From RYN-230 sp963760405 (GTDB taxonomy: Bacteria > Actinomycetota > Actinomycetes > Streptosporangiales > Streptosporangiaceae): a stretch of DNA of 64,000 nucleotides. Of the stretch, positions 25,849 through 32,953 are shown piece by piece. The notes under the pieces were generated by a model, which was not told where the DNA came from, did no database searches, and was given only the letters and a program-made list of their open reading frames with translations. Position numbers and translations under genes: made by a program. The DNA is taken from NCBI GenBank assembly GCA_963760405.1, contig CAVXCV010000004.1, positions 1,054,001 to 1,118,000 on the forward strand, read 5' to 3'. Each line of letters starts with the position of its first letter. Within the stretch, counting starts at the first letter, position 1.

Positions 25849-26432
25849 GCCGCACTGCCCGGGTGGAACGGATCACCAAGGAGACCAGCGTGCTGGTCGA
25901 GCTGGATCTCGACGGGGCCGGCACCGCCGAGGTGGAGACCGGGGTGCCGTTCTTCGACCACATGCTCGCCCAGCTGGCCAAGCACGGGCTGCTGGAGCTG
26001 AGCGTGCGGGCCAGCGGTGACATCGAGATCGACGCACATCACACGGTCGAGGACACCGCGCTCACCCTGGGCCAGGCGCTGCGCGAGGCCCTCGGCGACA
26101 AGGCGGGCATCTGCCGGTTCGGTAACGCCGTCATCCCGCTGGACGAGGCGCTGGCCCGGGCCGCGATCGACCTGTCCGGGCGGCCGTACCTGGTGCACGC
26201 CGAGCCAGCGGGCATAGCCCCGCTGATCGGCACCTACGACACCACGCTGACCCGGCATTTCTTCGAGTCGGTGACCGCGTCGGCCGGTATCTGCCTGCAC
26301 CTGGAGGTGTCCGGGCGGAACCCGCATCACATCGTGGAGGCCCAGTTCAAGGCCGTGGCCCGGGCGCTGCGCGCGGCCGCCGCGGTGGACCCACGGGCCC
26401 CGGGGGTGCCGAGCACCAAAGGCGTGCTGTGA
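25845..26432 (+). CDS. hisB: HisB, imidazoleglycerol-phosphate dehydratase
   Basis: Manganese enzyme dehydrating IGP to imidazole-acetol phosphate. 195 residues, the monofunctional form without a phosphatase domain. Metal-binding histidine motifs: FFDHMLAQLAKHGLLEL, DAHHTVEDTALTLGQAL and the second-half SGRNPHHIVEAQFKA. The GTG at 25845 overlaps the hisC stop as GTGA; GAAGAGG lies upstream. It is followed by hisH with a GTGA overlap. Confidence 0.95.
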   Translation: MSRTARVERITKETSVLVELDLDGAGTAEVETGVPFFDHMLAQLAKHGLLELSVRASGDIEIDAHHTVEDTALTLGQALREALGDKAGICRFGNAVIPLDEALARAAIDLSGRPYLVHAEPAGIAPLIGTYDTTLTRHFFESVTASAGICLHLEVSGRNPHHIVEAQFKAVARALRAAAAVDPRAPGVPSTKGVL

Positions 26433-27067
26433 CCAAGCCTTCCGTCGCGGTCCTGGACTATGGCTCGGGGAACATCCGGTCCGCGCAGCGGGCGCTGCAG
26501 CGGGCCGGCGCGGACACCGTGGTCACCGCGGACTTCCAGCAGGCTATGGATGCGGATGGCCTGGTGGTGCCGGGGGTGGGCGCGTTCGCCGCGTGCATGG
26601 CCGGGCTCCTCGCGGTCCGCGGTGACCAGATCATCGACCGGCGGCTGGCGGGTTCCCGGCCGGTGCTCGGCATCTGCGTCGGCATGCAGGTGATGTTCAG
26701 CGAGGGCGTCGAGCACGGTATCCGCACCGAAGGCTGCGGCCAGTGGCCCGGTACGGTACAGCGGCTGGACGCGCCGGTCCTGCCGCACATGGGCTGGAAC
26801 ACCATCGAGGCTGCCCCGGGATCGGTGCTGCTGGCCGGGATCGATCCCGGCACCCGGTTCTACTTCGTGCACTCCTACGCGGCCGGCACGCTGCCGATGG
26901 AGGTGAGTGGGCGGATGAAACCGCCGCTGATCAGCTGGGCTGTGCACGGTGAGCCGTTCATCGCGGTCGTGGAGAATGGCCCGCTGTGCGCGACCCAGTT
27001 CCACCCCGAGAAATCCGGCGACGCGGGTGCCGCGCTGCTGGCGAACTGGCTGGAGACGGTGCGATGA
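26429..27067 (+). CDS. hisH: HisH, glutamine amidotransferase subunit of IGP synthase
   Basis: Supplies ammonia from glutamine to HisF. 212 residues of class I amidotransferase: YGSGNIRSAQRAL at the start, the nucleophile Cys in GICVGMQVMF (about residue 82), and the His-Glu pair in TQFHPEKSGDAG near the end. The GTG at 26429 overlaps hisB. It overlaps priA by four bases at the 3' end. HisF, its partner, is encoded two genes downstream. Confidence 0.95.
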   Translation: MTKPSVAVLDYGSGNIRSAQRALQRAGADTVVTADFQQAMDADGLVVPGVGAFAACMAGLLAVRGDQIIDRRLAGSRPVLGICVGMQVMFSEGVEHGIRTEGCGQWPGTVQRLDAPVLPHMGWNTIEAAPGSVLLAGIDPGTRFYFVHSYAAGTLPMEVSGRMKPPLISWAVHGEPFIAVVENGPLCATQFHPEKSGDAGAALLANWLETVR

Positions 27068-27786
27068 CGCTCACCCTGCTGCCCGCGGTGGACGTGGCCG
27101 GCGGCAAGGCCGTCCGGCTGGTCCAGGGCGCCGCGGGCACGGAGACCGACTATGGGGAGCCGTTGCAGGCCGCGCTGGCCTGGCAGGCCGCCGGGGCCCA
27201 GTGGCTGCACCTGGTCGACCTGGACGCGGCCTTCGGCCGCGGCTCCAACGCTGACCTGCTCGCCACCGTGGTGGGCAAGCTGGACATCGCGGTGGAACTG
27301 TCCGGCGGGATCCGCGACGATGCCTCGCTGGCCTCTGCGCTGGCCACCGGGTGCGCCCGGGTGAATATCGGCACCGCCGCGCTGGAGCAGCCGGACTGGG
27401 TCCGCTCGGCCATCGCCGAGCATGGCGACAAGATCGCCGTCGGGCTGGATGTACGCGGGACCCGGCTCGCCGCGCGCGGCTGGACCCGGGAAGGCGGCGA
27501 GCTGGACGAGGCGCTGGACCGGCTGGACGCCGACGGCTGCGCCCGGTACGTGGTCACCGACATCACCAAGGACGGCATGCTGACCGGGCCGAACCTGGAC
27601 CTGCTCCGGCATGTGTGCGAGCGCACCGCGCGGCCGGTGATCGCCAGCGGCGGGGTGTCCAGCGTGGCGGACCTGCGGGCGATCGCGACCCTGGTGCCGT
27701 CCGGGGTGGAAGGCGCGATCGTCGGCAAGGCCCTGTACGCGGGGGCGTTCACGCTGGAAGAGGCGTTGCGGGCGGTGGCAGGATGA
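27064..27786 (+). CDS. priA: PriA, bifunctional HisA/TrpF isomerase
   Basis: TIM-barrel isomerase. In actinobacteria this protein acts on both ProFAR (His pathway) and phosphoribosyl anthranilate (Trp pathway). The catalytic Asp residues are in LLPAVDVAGGKAVRL and VVTDITKDGMLTGPNL. VELSGGIRDD, VNIGTAALEQP, and VIASGGVSSVADLRAI with GKALYAG complete the barrel. 240 residues. The dual role is inferred from lineage and from the absence of trpF next to trpC-trpB-trpA here. The ATG at 27064 overlaps the hisH stop as ATGA. Confidence 0.92.
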   Translation: MTLTLLPAVDVAGGKAVRLVQGAAGTETDYGEPLQAALAWQAAGAQWLHLVDLDAAFGRGSNADLLATVVGKLDIAVELSGGIRDDASLASALATGCARVNIGTAALEQPDWVRSAIAEHGDKIAVGLDVRGTRLAARGWTREGGELDEALDRLDADGCARYVVTDITKDGMLTGPNLDLLRHVCERTARPVIASGGVSSVADLRAIATLVPSGVEGAIVGKALYAGAFTLEEALRAVAG

Positions 27787-28175
27787 CCCGCCGGGTGTCC
27801 TCGGGCACGACCTGGGAGCCGGTGGTCGGCTACAGCCGCGCGGTGGCCGCTGGCGACTTCGTGTTCGTGGCCGGCTGCACCTCGGTCGAGGGCGCCGAGT
27901 TCGTGCACGAAGGCGACGCGTACGCGCAGACCACGCAGGCCATCGCAAATGTGGCGGCCGCCCTGGCCCAGCTCGGCCTGGGCCTGGCCGACGTGGTGAG
28001 CACCCGGATCCTGGTCACCGACATCTCCCGGTGGCAGGAGTACGGCCGGGCGCACGGCGCGGCGTTCAGCGACACCATGCCCGCCGCCACCATGGTCGAG
28101 GTGTCCGCCCTGGTCGACCCCAGGATGCTGGTCGAGATCGAAGCCGTCGCCTACCGCCCCGGAATCGGCACCTGA
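27783..28175 (+). CDS. RidA-family protein
   Basis: Trimeric YjgF/YER057c/UK114 family protein. Characterised RidA hydrolyses reactive enamine/imine intermediates, but paralogues vary. 130 residues with the signatures AGDFVFVAGCTSVEG, TTQAIANVAAALAQLG, VVSTRILVTDI and the C-terminal VDPRMLVEIEAVAYRP, which holds the family arginine. The ATG overlaps the priA stop by four bases, so it belongs to the his operon. A role in protecting PLP enzymes such as HisC is inferred. Confidence 0.88.
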   Translation: MTRRVSSGTTWEPVVGYSRAVAAGDFVFVAGCTSVEGAEFVHEGDAYAQTTQAIANVAAALAQLGLGLADVVSTRILVTDISRWQEYGRAHGAAFSDTMPAATMVEVSALVDPRMLVEIEAVAYRPGIGT

Positions 28176-28200
28176 TGGCCCCGCCCGGAGCGGTCCAGCC

Positions 28201-28252
28201 GTCAGCAGTTCGATTTTTTGCCCCCCAGGGGGCAAAAAATCGAACTGCTGAC
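28201..28252. repeat. Perfect 25-bp inverted repeat with 2-nt loop between ridA and hisF
   Basis: The left arm (28201-28225) and right arm (28228-28252) are exact reverse complements, separated by only CA. The arms begin GTCAGCAGTTCGATTTTTTG and finish with a C5 tract. The six-T/six-A blocks are striking in this GC-rich region. The stem lies 23 nt before the hisF GTG. T-runs are inside the stem and not after it, so it is not a standard intrinsic terminator. I see no second copy in the window. Confidence 0.95.
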
Positions 28253-28275
28253 CGGTTCGTGGCCCAGGGGGAGCG

Positions 28276-29124
28276 GTGACGGTCGCGGTCCGGGTGATTC
28301 CGTGCCTGGACGTGGATGCCGGGCGGGTGGTCAAGGGAATCAACTTCACCCGGCTGCGGGACGCGGGCGACCCGGTGGAACTCGCCGCCGTCTACGACGC
28401 GGAGGGCGCGGACGAGCTAGTGTTTCTGGACATCACCGCGTCCAGCGGGGACCGCGCCACCATGATCGACGTGGTCGGCCGCACCGCCGACCAGGTGTTC
28501 ATCCCGCTGACCGTGGGCGGCGGGGTGCGCAGCGTGGCCGACGTGGACCGGCTGCTCCGGGCTGGCGCGGACAAGGTGTCGCTGAACACCGCCGCGATCG
28601 CCCGGCCGGAACTGCTCGCCGAGGCCGCGCAGCGGTTCGGCTCCCAATGTGTCGTGCTGTCCGTGGACGCCCGCCGGTTGGCAGGCGACGGGGAGCGCTC
28701 CGCAAGGGTTTCCGGCGGGGCCGGCCTCTCCCGGGGGGTTCCGGGGGATCGTCCCCCCGGGCTAGCACCAGCCATCCCCAGCGGGTTCGAGGTGACCACG
28801 CACGGCGGGCGGCGGGGCACCGGCATCGACGCGGTGGAGTGGGCGGCCCGCGCGACCGAGCTGGGCGTGGGGGAGATCCTGCTCAACTCCATGGACGCAG
28901 ACGGCACCAAGGCCGGTTTCGACCTGGAACTGATCCGTGCGGTCCGCGCGGTGGTGGGTGTCCCGATCATCGCGAGCGGCGGGGCGGGCGCGCTCCCGCA
29001 CTTCGCTCCCGCGGTCGGCGCAGGGGCCGACGCGGTGCTGGCGGCCAGCGTGTTCCACTTCGGCCAGCTGCGCATCAGCGAGGTCAAGGATGCGCTGCGG
29101 CAGGCTGGCTGCCCGGTCCGCTAG
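28276..29124 (+). CDS. hisF: HisF, cyclase subunit of IGP synthase, with R1-encoded insertion
   Basis: TIM-barrel cyclase that uses HisH-derived ammonia to form IGP and AICAR. Catalytic Asp residues are in IPCLDVDAGRVVKG and NSMDADGTKAG. PLTVGGGVRSVADVDRLL and IIASGGAGALPHF are conserved. 282 residues, about 30 more than usual. The excess lies at about residues 134-167, between SVDARR and SGFEVTTHGGRRGTG, and is largely encoded by an R1 repeat (GLSRGVPGDRPPGLA). That position is a loop in the family, so activity may be kept. The GTG at 28276 has a GGGGGAG ribosome site. Confidence 0.94.
   Translation: MTVAVRVIPCLDVDAGRVVKGINFTRLRDAGDPVELAAVYDAEGADELVFLDITASSGDRATMIDVVGRTADQVFIPLTVGGGVRSVADVDRLLRAGADKVSLNTAAIARPELLAEAAQRFGSQCVVLSVDARRLAGDGERSARVSGGAGLSRGVPGDRPPGLAPAIPSGFEVTTHGGRRGTGIDAVEWAARATELGVGEILLNSMDADGTKAGFDLELIRAVRAVVGVPIIASGGAGALPHFAPAVGAGADAVLAASVFHFGQLRISEVKDALRQAGCPVR
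28684..28763 (+). repeat. R1 repeat inside hisF
   Basis: Reads CTCTCCCGGGGGGTT then the core CCGGGGGATCGTCCCCCCGG (28741-28760). The upstream part is more degenerate than in the murC or hisC copies. Same orientation and frame as in hisC. Confidence 0.8.
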
Positions 29125-29149
29125 CCACTCCGCCCGCGGTCGGCTGCTG

Positions 29150-29890
29150 CTAATCCGCGCCTGCCCGCGCCAGCGCGGCGCCGACGATGCCTGCGTCGTT
29201 GAGCATAGCGGCTGGCACCACCGGGGCCCGCAAGCTGGTCAGCAACGGCACGAACTTGTCCGACTTGCGGCTGATCCCACCGCCGATGATGAACAGGTCG
29301 GGCGACAGCAGCGCCTCCACATGGCGCAGGTACTCATCCACCCGGCCGGCCCAGTGGCTCCAGCTCAGGTCGTGCAGGGCCTTGGCCCGCTCCGAGGCAC
29401 GCTGCTCGGCGTCCCGGCCGCGGATCTCGATGTGCCCGAACTCGGTGTTCGGCACCAGGATGCCCGCCCGGAACAGCGCGCTGCCGATCCCGGTGCCGAA
29501 GGTCAGCATGAGCACGGTGCCGTCGTTACCCTTACCCGCGCCGAACTTCATCTCGGCCAGGCCAGCCCCGTCGGCGTCGTTGATCAGGGCCGGGGACAGC
29601 CCGGTCGCCTTGGCGAACAGCTCCCGGGTGTCCAGCCCGACCCAGGCCGGGTCGAGGTTGGCCGCGGTCAGCGTGACCCCGTCGATCACCACCCCGGGGA
29701 AGGCGATGCCCGCCGGGCCGGTCCACTCGAACCTCGTGACCAGGTGCTTGACTACCTCGGAGACCGTTTCCGGCATCGCCGGGCGCGGCGTCTCCATCTT
29801 GATCCGCTCGGCGAGCAGCGTGCCCGTGGCCGTGTCCACCGGCGCCGCCTTGATTCCGGTGCCGCCGATGTCGATGCCGAGTACCTGCAC
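29150..29890 (-). CDS. ppgK: PpgK, polyphosphate glucokinase
   Basis: ROK-family kinase phosphorylating glucose with polyphosphate or ATP, typical of actinobacteria. 246 residues. The phosphate-binding loop GIDIGGTGIKAAP opens the protein; FPGVVIDG, NDADGAGLAEMKFGAG, LTFGTGIGSALF and IIGGGISRKSDKF follow. The GTG at 29890 is chosen for a GGAGGGG site 7 nt upstream; an ATG at 29920 is a weaker alternative. It is convergent with hisF. The 254 nt upstream (29891-30144) shows no gene. Confidence 0.92.
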   Translation of the reverse strand: MQVLGIDIGGTGIKAAPVDTATGTLLAERIKMETPRPAMPETVSEVVKHLVTRFEWTGPAGIAFPGVVIDGVTLTAANLDPAWVGLDTRELFAKATGLSPALINDADGAGLAEMKFGAGKGNDGTVLMLTFGTGIGSALFRAGILVPNTEFGHIEIRGRDAEQRASERAKALHDLSWSHWAGRVDEYLRHVEALLSPDLFIIGGGISRKSDKFVPLLTSLRAPVVPAAMLNDAGIVGAALARAGAD

Positions 29891-30144
29891 TGGGACTCCC
29901 CTCCGGTCGGGCTCATCCATTGTCTCTGCGCCGCGGTCACGGCGCCAGCCGCCGGGTGCTGGCGCCAGCCGGCCCGATGACGGCGCGGCCGGGCGCGATC
30001 GCGACGCTAGCCGATGTCGCCGCCTGTTGGGTGGTCCGGCAGCGGTTGTTCAGCGCCCGTCCATCGTGCGAGGTTTGACTAGGCGGCACTGACCAGGCGG
30101 GACCGGGCCAGGCGGGACTGGACCCAGCGGGGGAGGCGGCGCAG

Positions 30145-30617
30145 GTGACGGTCGTGGTGGTCGGCGGCGGGGTGCTCGGCCTGATGCACGCGCTGGCGGC
30201 CCGGCGCCGTGGCCACGACGTCGTGCAGCTGGAGCGGGAAGCGGGCACCCGGGGCGCCAGCGTCCGCAACTTCGGCCTCGTCTGGGTCAGCGGCCGGGCG
30301 GCCGGGGCGGAACTGGACCTGGCCCGGCGGGCCCGCACCCGCTGGCAGGAAATCGCCGGGACACCCATGAGTACGCTGAGCCGTTCGCGTTCGACGTCGG
30401 GGAGAGCGCCTACGACCACCTGCTCGGCCGGGCCCGGCAGCTCCTCGGCACACCGCTCCCGCCGGTACGCCGCCGCTGGGCGGGCGTGTACAGCCAGGGC
30501 ACCGGCGAGGAGCTGTACCACAGATCGGTACCGGCGCCCGGGGTGGTGCTGGTCACCGGCGCTGGCGGCCGGGGTATGACCTGCGCGCCCGCTATCGCCG
30601 AGGAGACGTTCGCGTGA
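30145..30617 (+). pseudogene. FAD-dependent oxidoreductase (TIGR03364-like), internally deleted remnant
   Basis: Only the two ends of a roughly 380-residue oxidoreductase remain. The N-terminus has the dinucleotide fold VVVVGGGVLGLMHALAARRR and the family signature ASVRNFGLVWVSGR, and runs to about 30360. The C-terminus then appears in another frame from about 30374: EPFAFDVGESAYDHLL, RRRWAGVYSQGTGEELYHR and VLVTGAGGRGMTCAPAIAE, ending at 30617. Roughly 200 central codons are missing. Related enzymes are encoded beside PhnX-like hydrolases in phosphonate-use loci, and such a hydrolase gene follows here. Confidence 0.8.
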
Positions 30618-30637
30618 CGTACAGCGAGGAGGGCCCG

Positions 30638-31324
30638 ATGACCACCATCACCATTGCCTGCCTGGACATGGCCGGCACCACGATCGCGGACGACGGCAGC
30701 GTGCTGGCCGCGTTCACCGCCGCCCTGCACCAGTTCGGCCCGGCCGAGGGCACGCCCGGCTATGACCAGGCGATGCGGACCGTGCACGCCGCCATGGGCC
30801 AGTCCAAGATCGAGGTGTTCCGGAAGATCTTCGGCAACGAGGCCACCGCGCAGCAGGCCAACGAGGTGTTCGAGCAGCGCTATGCCGCGGCCGTGGCCGC
30901 CGGCCAGGTCACCGCGCTGCCCGGGGCCGAGGACACGATCACCGCGCTCTGCGATGTGGGCATCCAGGTGTGCCTGCTCACCGGCTTCTCGCCGGACACC
31001 CGGGACATGGTCATCGACCAGCTCGGCTGGCGGCCGTTGATCGACCTGGCCCTGTCCCCGGCCGATGCCGGCCGCGGGCGGCCCTGGCCGGACCTGCCGC
31101 TCACCGCGCTGCTGCGGCTCGGCGGCGGCGCCGTGAGCGAGCTGGCCGTGGTCGGGGACACCCCGAGTGACATCGAGTCCGGCCGGCGCGCGGGCGCCGG
31201 GCTGGTGGCCGGCGTGCTGACCGGCCGGACCAGCCCGGAGGAGTTCGAGGCGGCCAAGGCCGAGCACGTCCTGGACACGGTCGCCGACCTGCTCCCGCTG
31301 GTCGGGGTGACCGCCCCCCGGTAA
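30638..31324 (+). CDS. PhnX-like HAD hydrolase (TIGR03351-like)
   Basis: Haloacid dehalogenase superfamily protein resembling phosphonoacetaldehyde hydrolase, the enzyme that cleaves the C-P bond after 2-aminoethylphosphonate transamination. 228 residues. Motif I is ACLDMAGTTIADDG (nucleophile Asp at about residue 8). Motif II is LLTGFSPDT, and VVGDTPSDIESGRRAG is the acidic motif IV. The ATG at 30638 has a GCGAGGAGGG site; a GTG at 30614 overlaps the previous gene. The frame is intact, although both flanking phosphonate genes are remnants. Its substrate is unproven; related proteins lack the phosphonatase lysine. Confidence 0.82.
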   Translation: MTTITIACLDMAGTTIADDGSVLAAFTAALHQFGPAEGTPGYDQAMRTVHAAMGQSKIEVFRKIFGNEATAQQANEVFEQRYAAAVAAGQVTALPGAEDTITALCDVGIQVCLLTGFSPDTRDMVIDQLGWRPLIDLALSPADAGRGRPWPDLPLTALLRLGGGAVSELAVVGDTPSDIESGRRAGAGLVAGVLTGRTSPEEFEAAKAEHVLDTVADLLPLVGVTAPR

Positions 31325-31329
31325 CCGTC

Positions 31330-31512
31330 CTAGCGGCGCTCGGCCAGCAGCACCGGCGCGTCGCGCAGGGTTACCTCGACCGCGTCGCCGGGCGAGATCC
31401 CGGCGGCCAGCGTGCTCTGCTGATCGACCTGCACCTCCACGTCCCCGGACAGCCGGACGCGCAGCCGGGTCAGCTGGCCGAGAAAGGTCCGGCTGGTGAC
31501 GATGCCGTTGCC
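31330..31512 (-). pseudogene. C-terminal remnant of an ABC transporter ATPase (PhnT/PotA-like TOBE region)
   Basis: About 60 residues on the minus strand (GNGIVTSRTFLGQLTRLRV, DVEVQVDQQSTLAAGISPG, VEVTLRDAPVLLAERR) match the C-terminal TOBE-type domain of PotA/PhnT-like importer ATPases. No nucleotide-binding domain exists upstream; sequence from 31513 to about 31811 shows no support for coding. With the gutted oxidoreductase it suggests loss of a 2-aminoethylphosphonate uptake and breakdown locus. The frame runs up to 31590, but homology stops near 31512. Confidence 0.65.
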
Positions 31513-31811
31513 GGTGCGGCTTTCCCTTGAGCACGTGCTTCCCCTCCGACCTGCGGGGCCCTCGGCCCGGCATGCGTGCCCTGATGGCACGGACGGGGGA
31601 ATCGTCGCGGGCGGATCTGGCCGGAAGATGGCCGAAAGGCAGCGTTGCGCCAGCTTCGCTGTGAAGGGTGCTGCTCCGGCTCGCGAACTCTTGGTACCGG
31701 CCCTGGCAGGGGAGCTGCCCCCAGGTGCCTACTGGCTGATGGCTCAGTAGTCGCGGCCCGGTGCCGTGCGGCTAGTGCCTGCTGGCTGGCGGGCTGCTTG
31801 GTGCCCAGCTG

Positions 31812-32465
31812 TCAGTGCCGCCAGTGCGGGTCGGCGAGCGTTTTCACCGCGGCCTCACTGCCGTCCATCCGGACCTGGGCCGCGGACGTCCGCCCGAGCG
31901 CCCAGAGGGTAAGTTCGGCCGGGCTCCCGGTCACCGTGACCACGGGAGTGCGTGCCTTGGCGGTGATCCGTACCCGGCCCGCACCCGGCTCCGCCGCCGC
32001 GTCATCCCGGGCGAGCTCGACCCCTACCGGCGCACCACGCAGGATGAACCGGGCCAGGCCGAGCCGCTGCCACAGCGCGGCGGACAGGGCCGGGGTGAGT
32101 TTCCGCTTCGTCCAGCCCGGCCGCCCGCGGCGCACGTCCTCGTGGTGCACGAAAAACTCGACCAGGTTGGCCCGCTCGTCCATGCCAGGGATACCGAAGA
32201 ACGACAGCAGCGGCGGGCCGCCCCGGATCGCGTCCACCAGGCTGGCGAATGACTCCTGCCTGGCCAGGGAACGCTGCACCCGCCGGGTATAGCCAGCCAG
32301 CGGGCCGCCCATGATGCCTGCTGCCGCATCCGGCCGCCGTTCCCGCAGCACCAGGTGAGCAGCCAGGTCACGGGTGCTCCAGCCCTCGCATAGCGTAGGC
32401 GCGTCCGGGTCGGCCTTATCCAGCGTTGCGCACAGGGCCAGTCGCTCTTCGTGGGCGAGGGTCAT
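31812..32465 (-). CDS. TIGR03085-family metal-binding protein (DinB/maleylpyruvate isomerase-like)
   Basis: 217 residues of the actinobacterial TIGR03085 family, related to mycothiol-dependent maleylpyruvate isomerase. The N-terminal four-helix region has ERLALCATLDKADPDAPTLC, GWSTRDLAAHLVLRERRPDA and, later, VEFFVHHEDVRRGRPGW. The His positions fit a metal site. The ATG at 32465 is chosen because TACCAT lies 6 nt upstream on this strand, suggesting a leaderless mRNA, and because homology starts here. It is divergent from hisI. Confidence 0.82.
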   Translation of the reverse strand: MTLAHEERLALCATLDKADPDAPTLCEGWSTRDLAAHLVLRERRPDAAAGIMGGPLAGYTRRVQRSLARQESFASLVDAIRGGPPLLSFFGIPGMDERANLVEFFVHHEDVRRGRPGWTKRKLTPALSAALWQRLGLARFILRGAPVGVELARDDAAAEPGAGRVRITAKARTPVVTVTGSPAELTLWALGRTSAAQVRMDGSEAAVKTLADPHWRH

Positions 32466-32581
32466 CCCGCGATGGTAGCCATCCGGGCCGGGCAGCGGAA
32501 TGGGCAGGCCGGGGGAAGGTAGCGGCCGCAGCGGCGGCACCTGAGAGGATTACTGGTCATGCGAACCGAAGTGGGCTGGCG

Positions 32582-32953
32582 ATGACCGCCCCCCGGCGTC
32601 CGTCAGCGCTGGACCCCGCGGTGGCGGCGCGGCTGAAGCGTGACGCCGACGGCCTGATCCCGGCCGTCGCCCAGCAGTACGACACAGGTGAAGTGCTCAT
32701 GCTCGGCTACATGGACGACGAGGCGCTGCACCGGACGCTGACCACCGGGCGGTGCACCTACTGGTCACGCAGCCGCCAGGAGTACTGGGTCAAGGGTGAC
32801 ACGTCCGGTCACGTGCAGCAGGTGAAGTCGGTCGCGCTGGACTGTGACGGGGACACTGTGCTGGTGAAAGTGGACCAGACCGGTGGCGCCTGCCACACCG
32901 GTGACCGGACCTGCTTCGACGCCGCTCCGCTGCCGGCGGTGGTGCTGGCGTGA
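32582..32953 (+). CDS. hisI: HisI, phosphoribosyl-AMP cyclohydrolase
   Basis: Zinc/magnesium enzyme opening the purine ring of PR-AMP. 123 residues, cyclohydrolase only, with no fused HisE. Motifs: EVLMLGYMDDEAL, TYWSRSRQEYWVKGDTSGH, LDCDGDTVLVKVDQTGGACH and the following TCF, which together hold the metal-binding Asp and Cys residues. The stop overlaps the next gene as GTGA. In related genomes trpE often follows hisI; here it is absent. Confidence 0.93.
   Translation: MTAPRRPSALDPAVAARLKRDADGLIPAVAQQYDTGEVLMLGYMDDEALHRTLTTGRCTYWSRSRQEYWVKGDTSGHVQQVKSVALDCDGDTVLVKVDQTGGACHTGDRTCFDAAPLPAVVLA

Noticed and set aside
28201..28252. Intrinsic terminator ending the ridA transcript
   Set aside because: The T-run is inside the stem and not after it, and hisF follows within 25 nt in the same operon. 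Kept as an unexplained palindrome.
31513..31811. Possible small genes between the ABC ATPase remnant and the TIGR03085 gene
   Set aside because: Short Cys/Arg-rich frames on both strands, none with conserved sequence or a start signal. Treated as decayed DNA.
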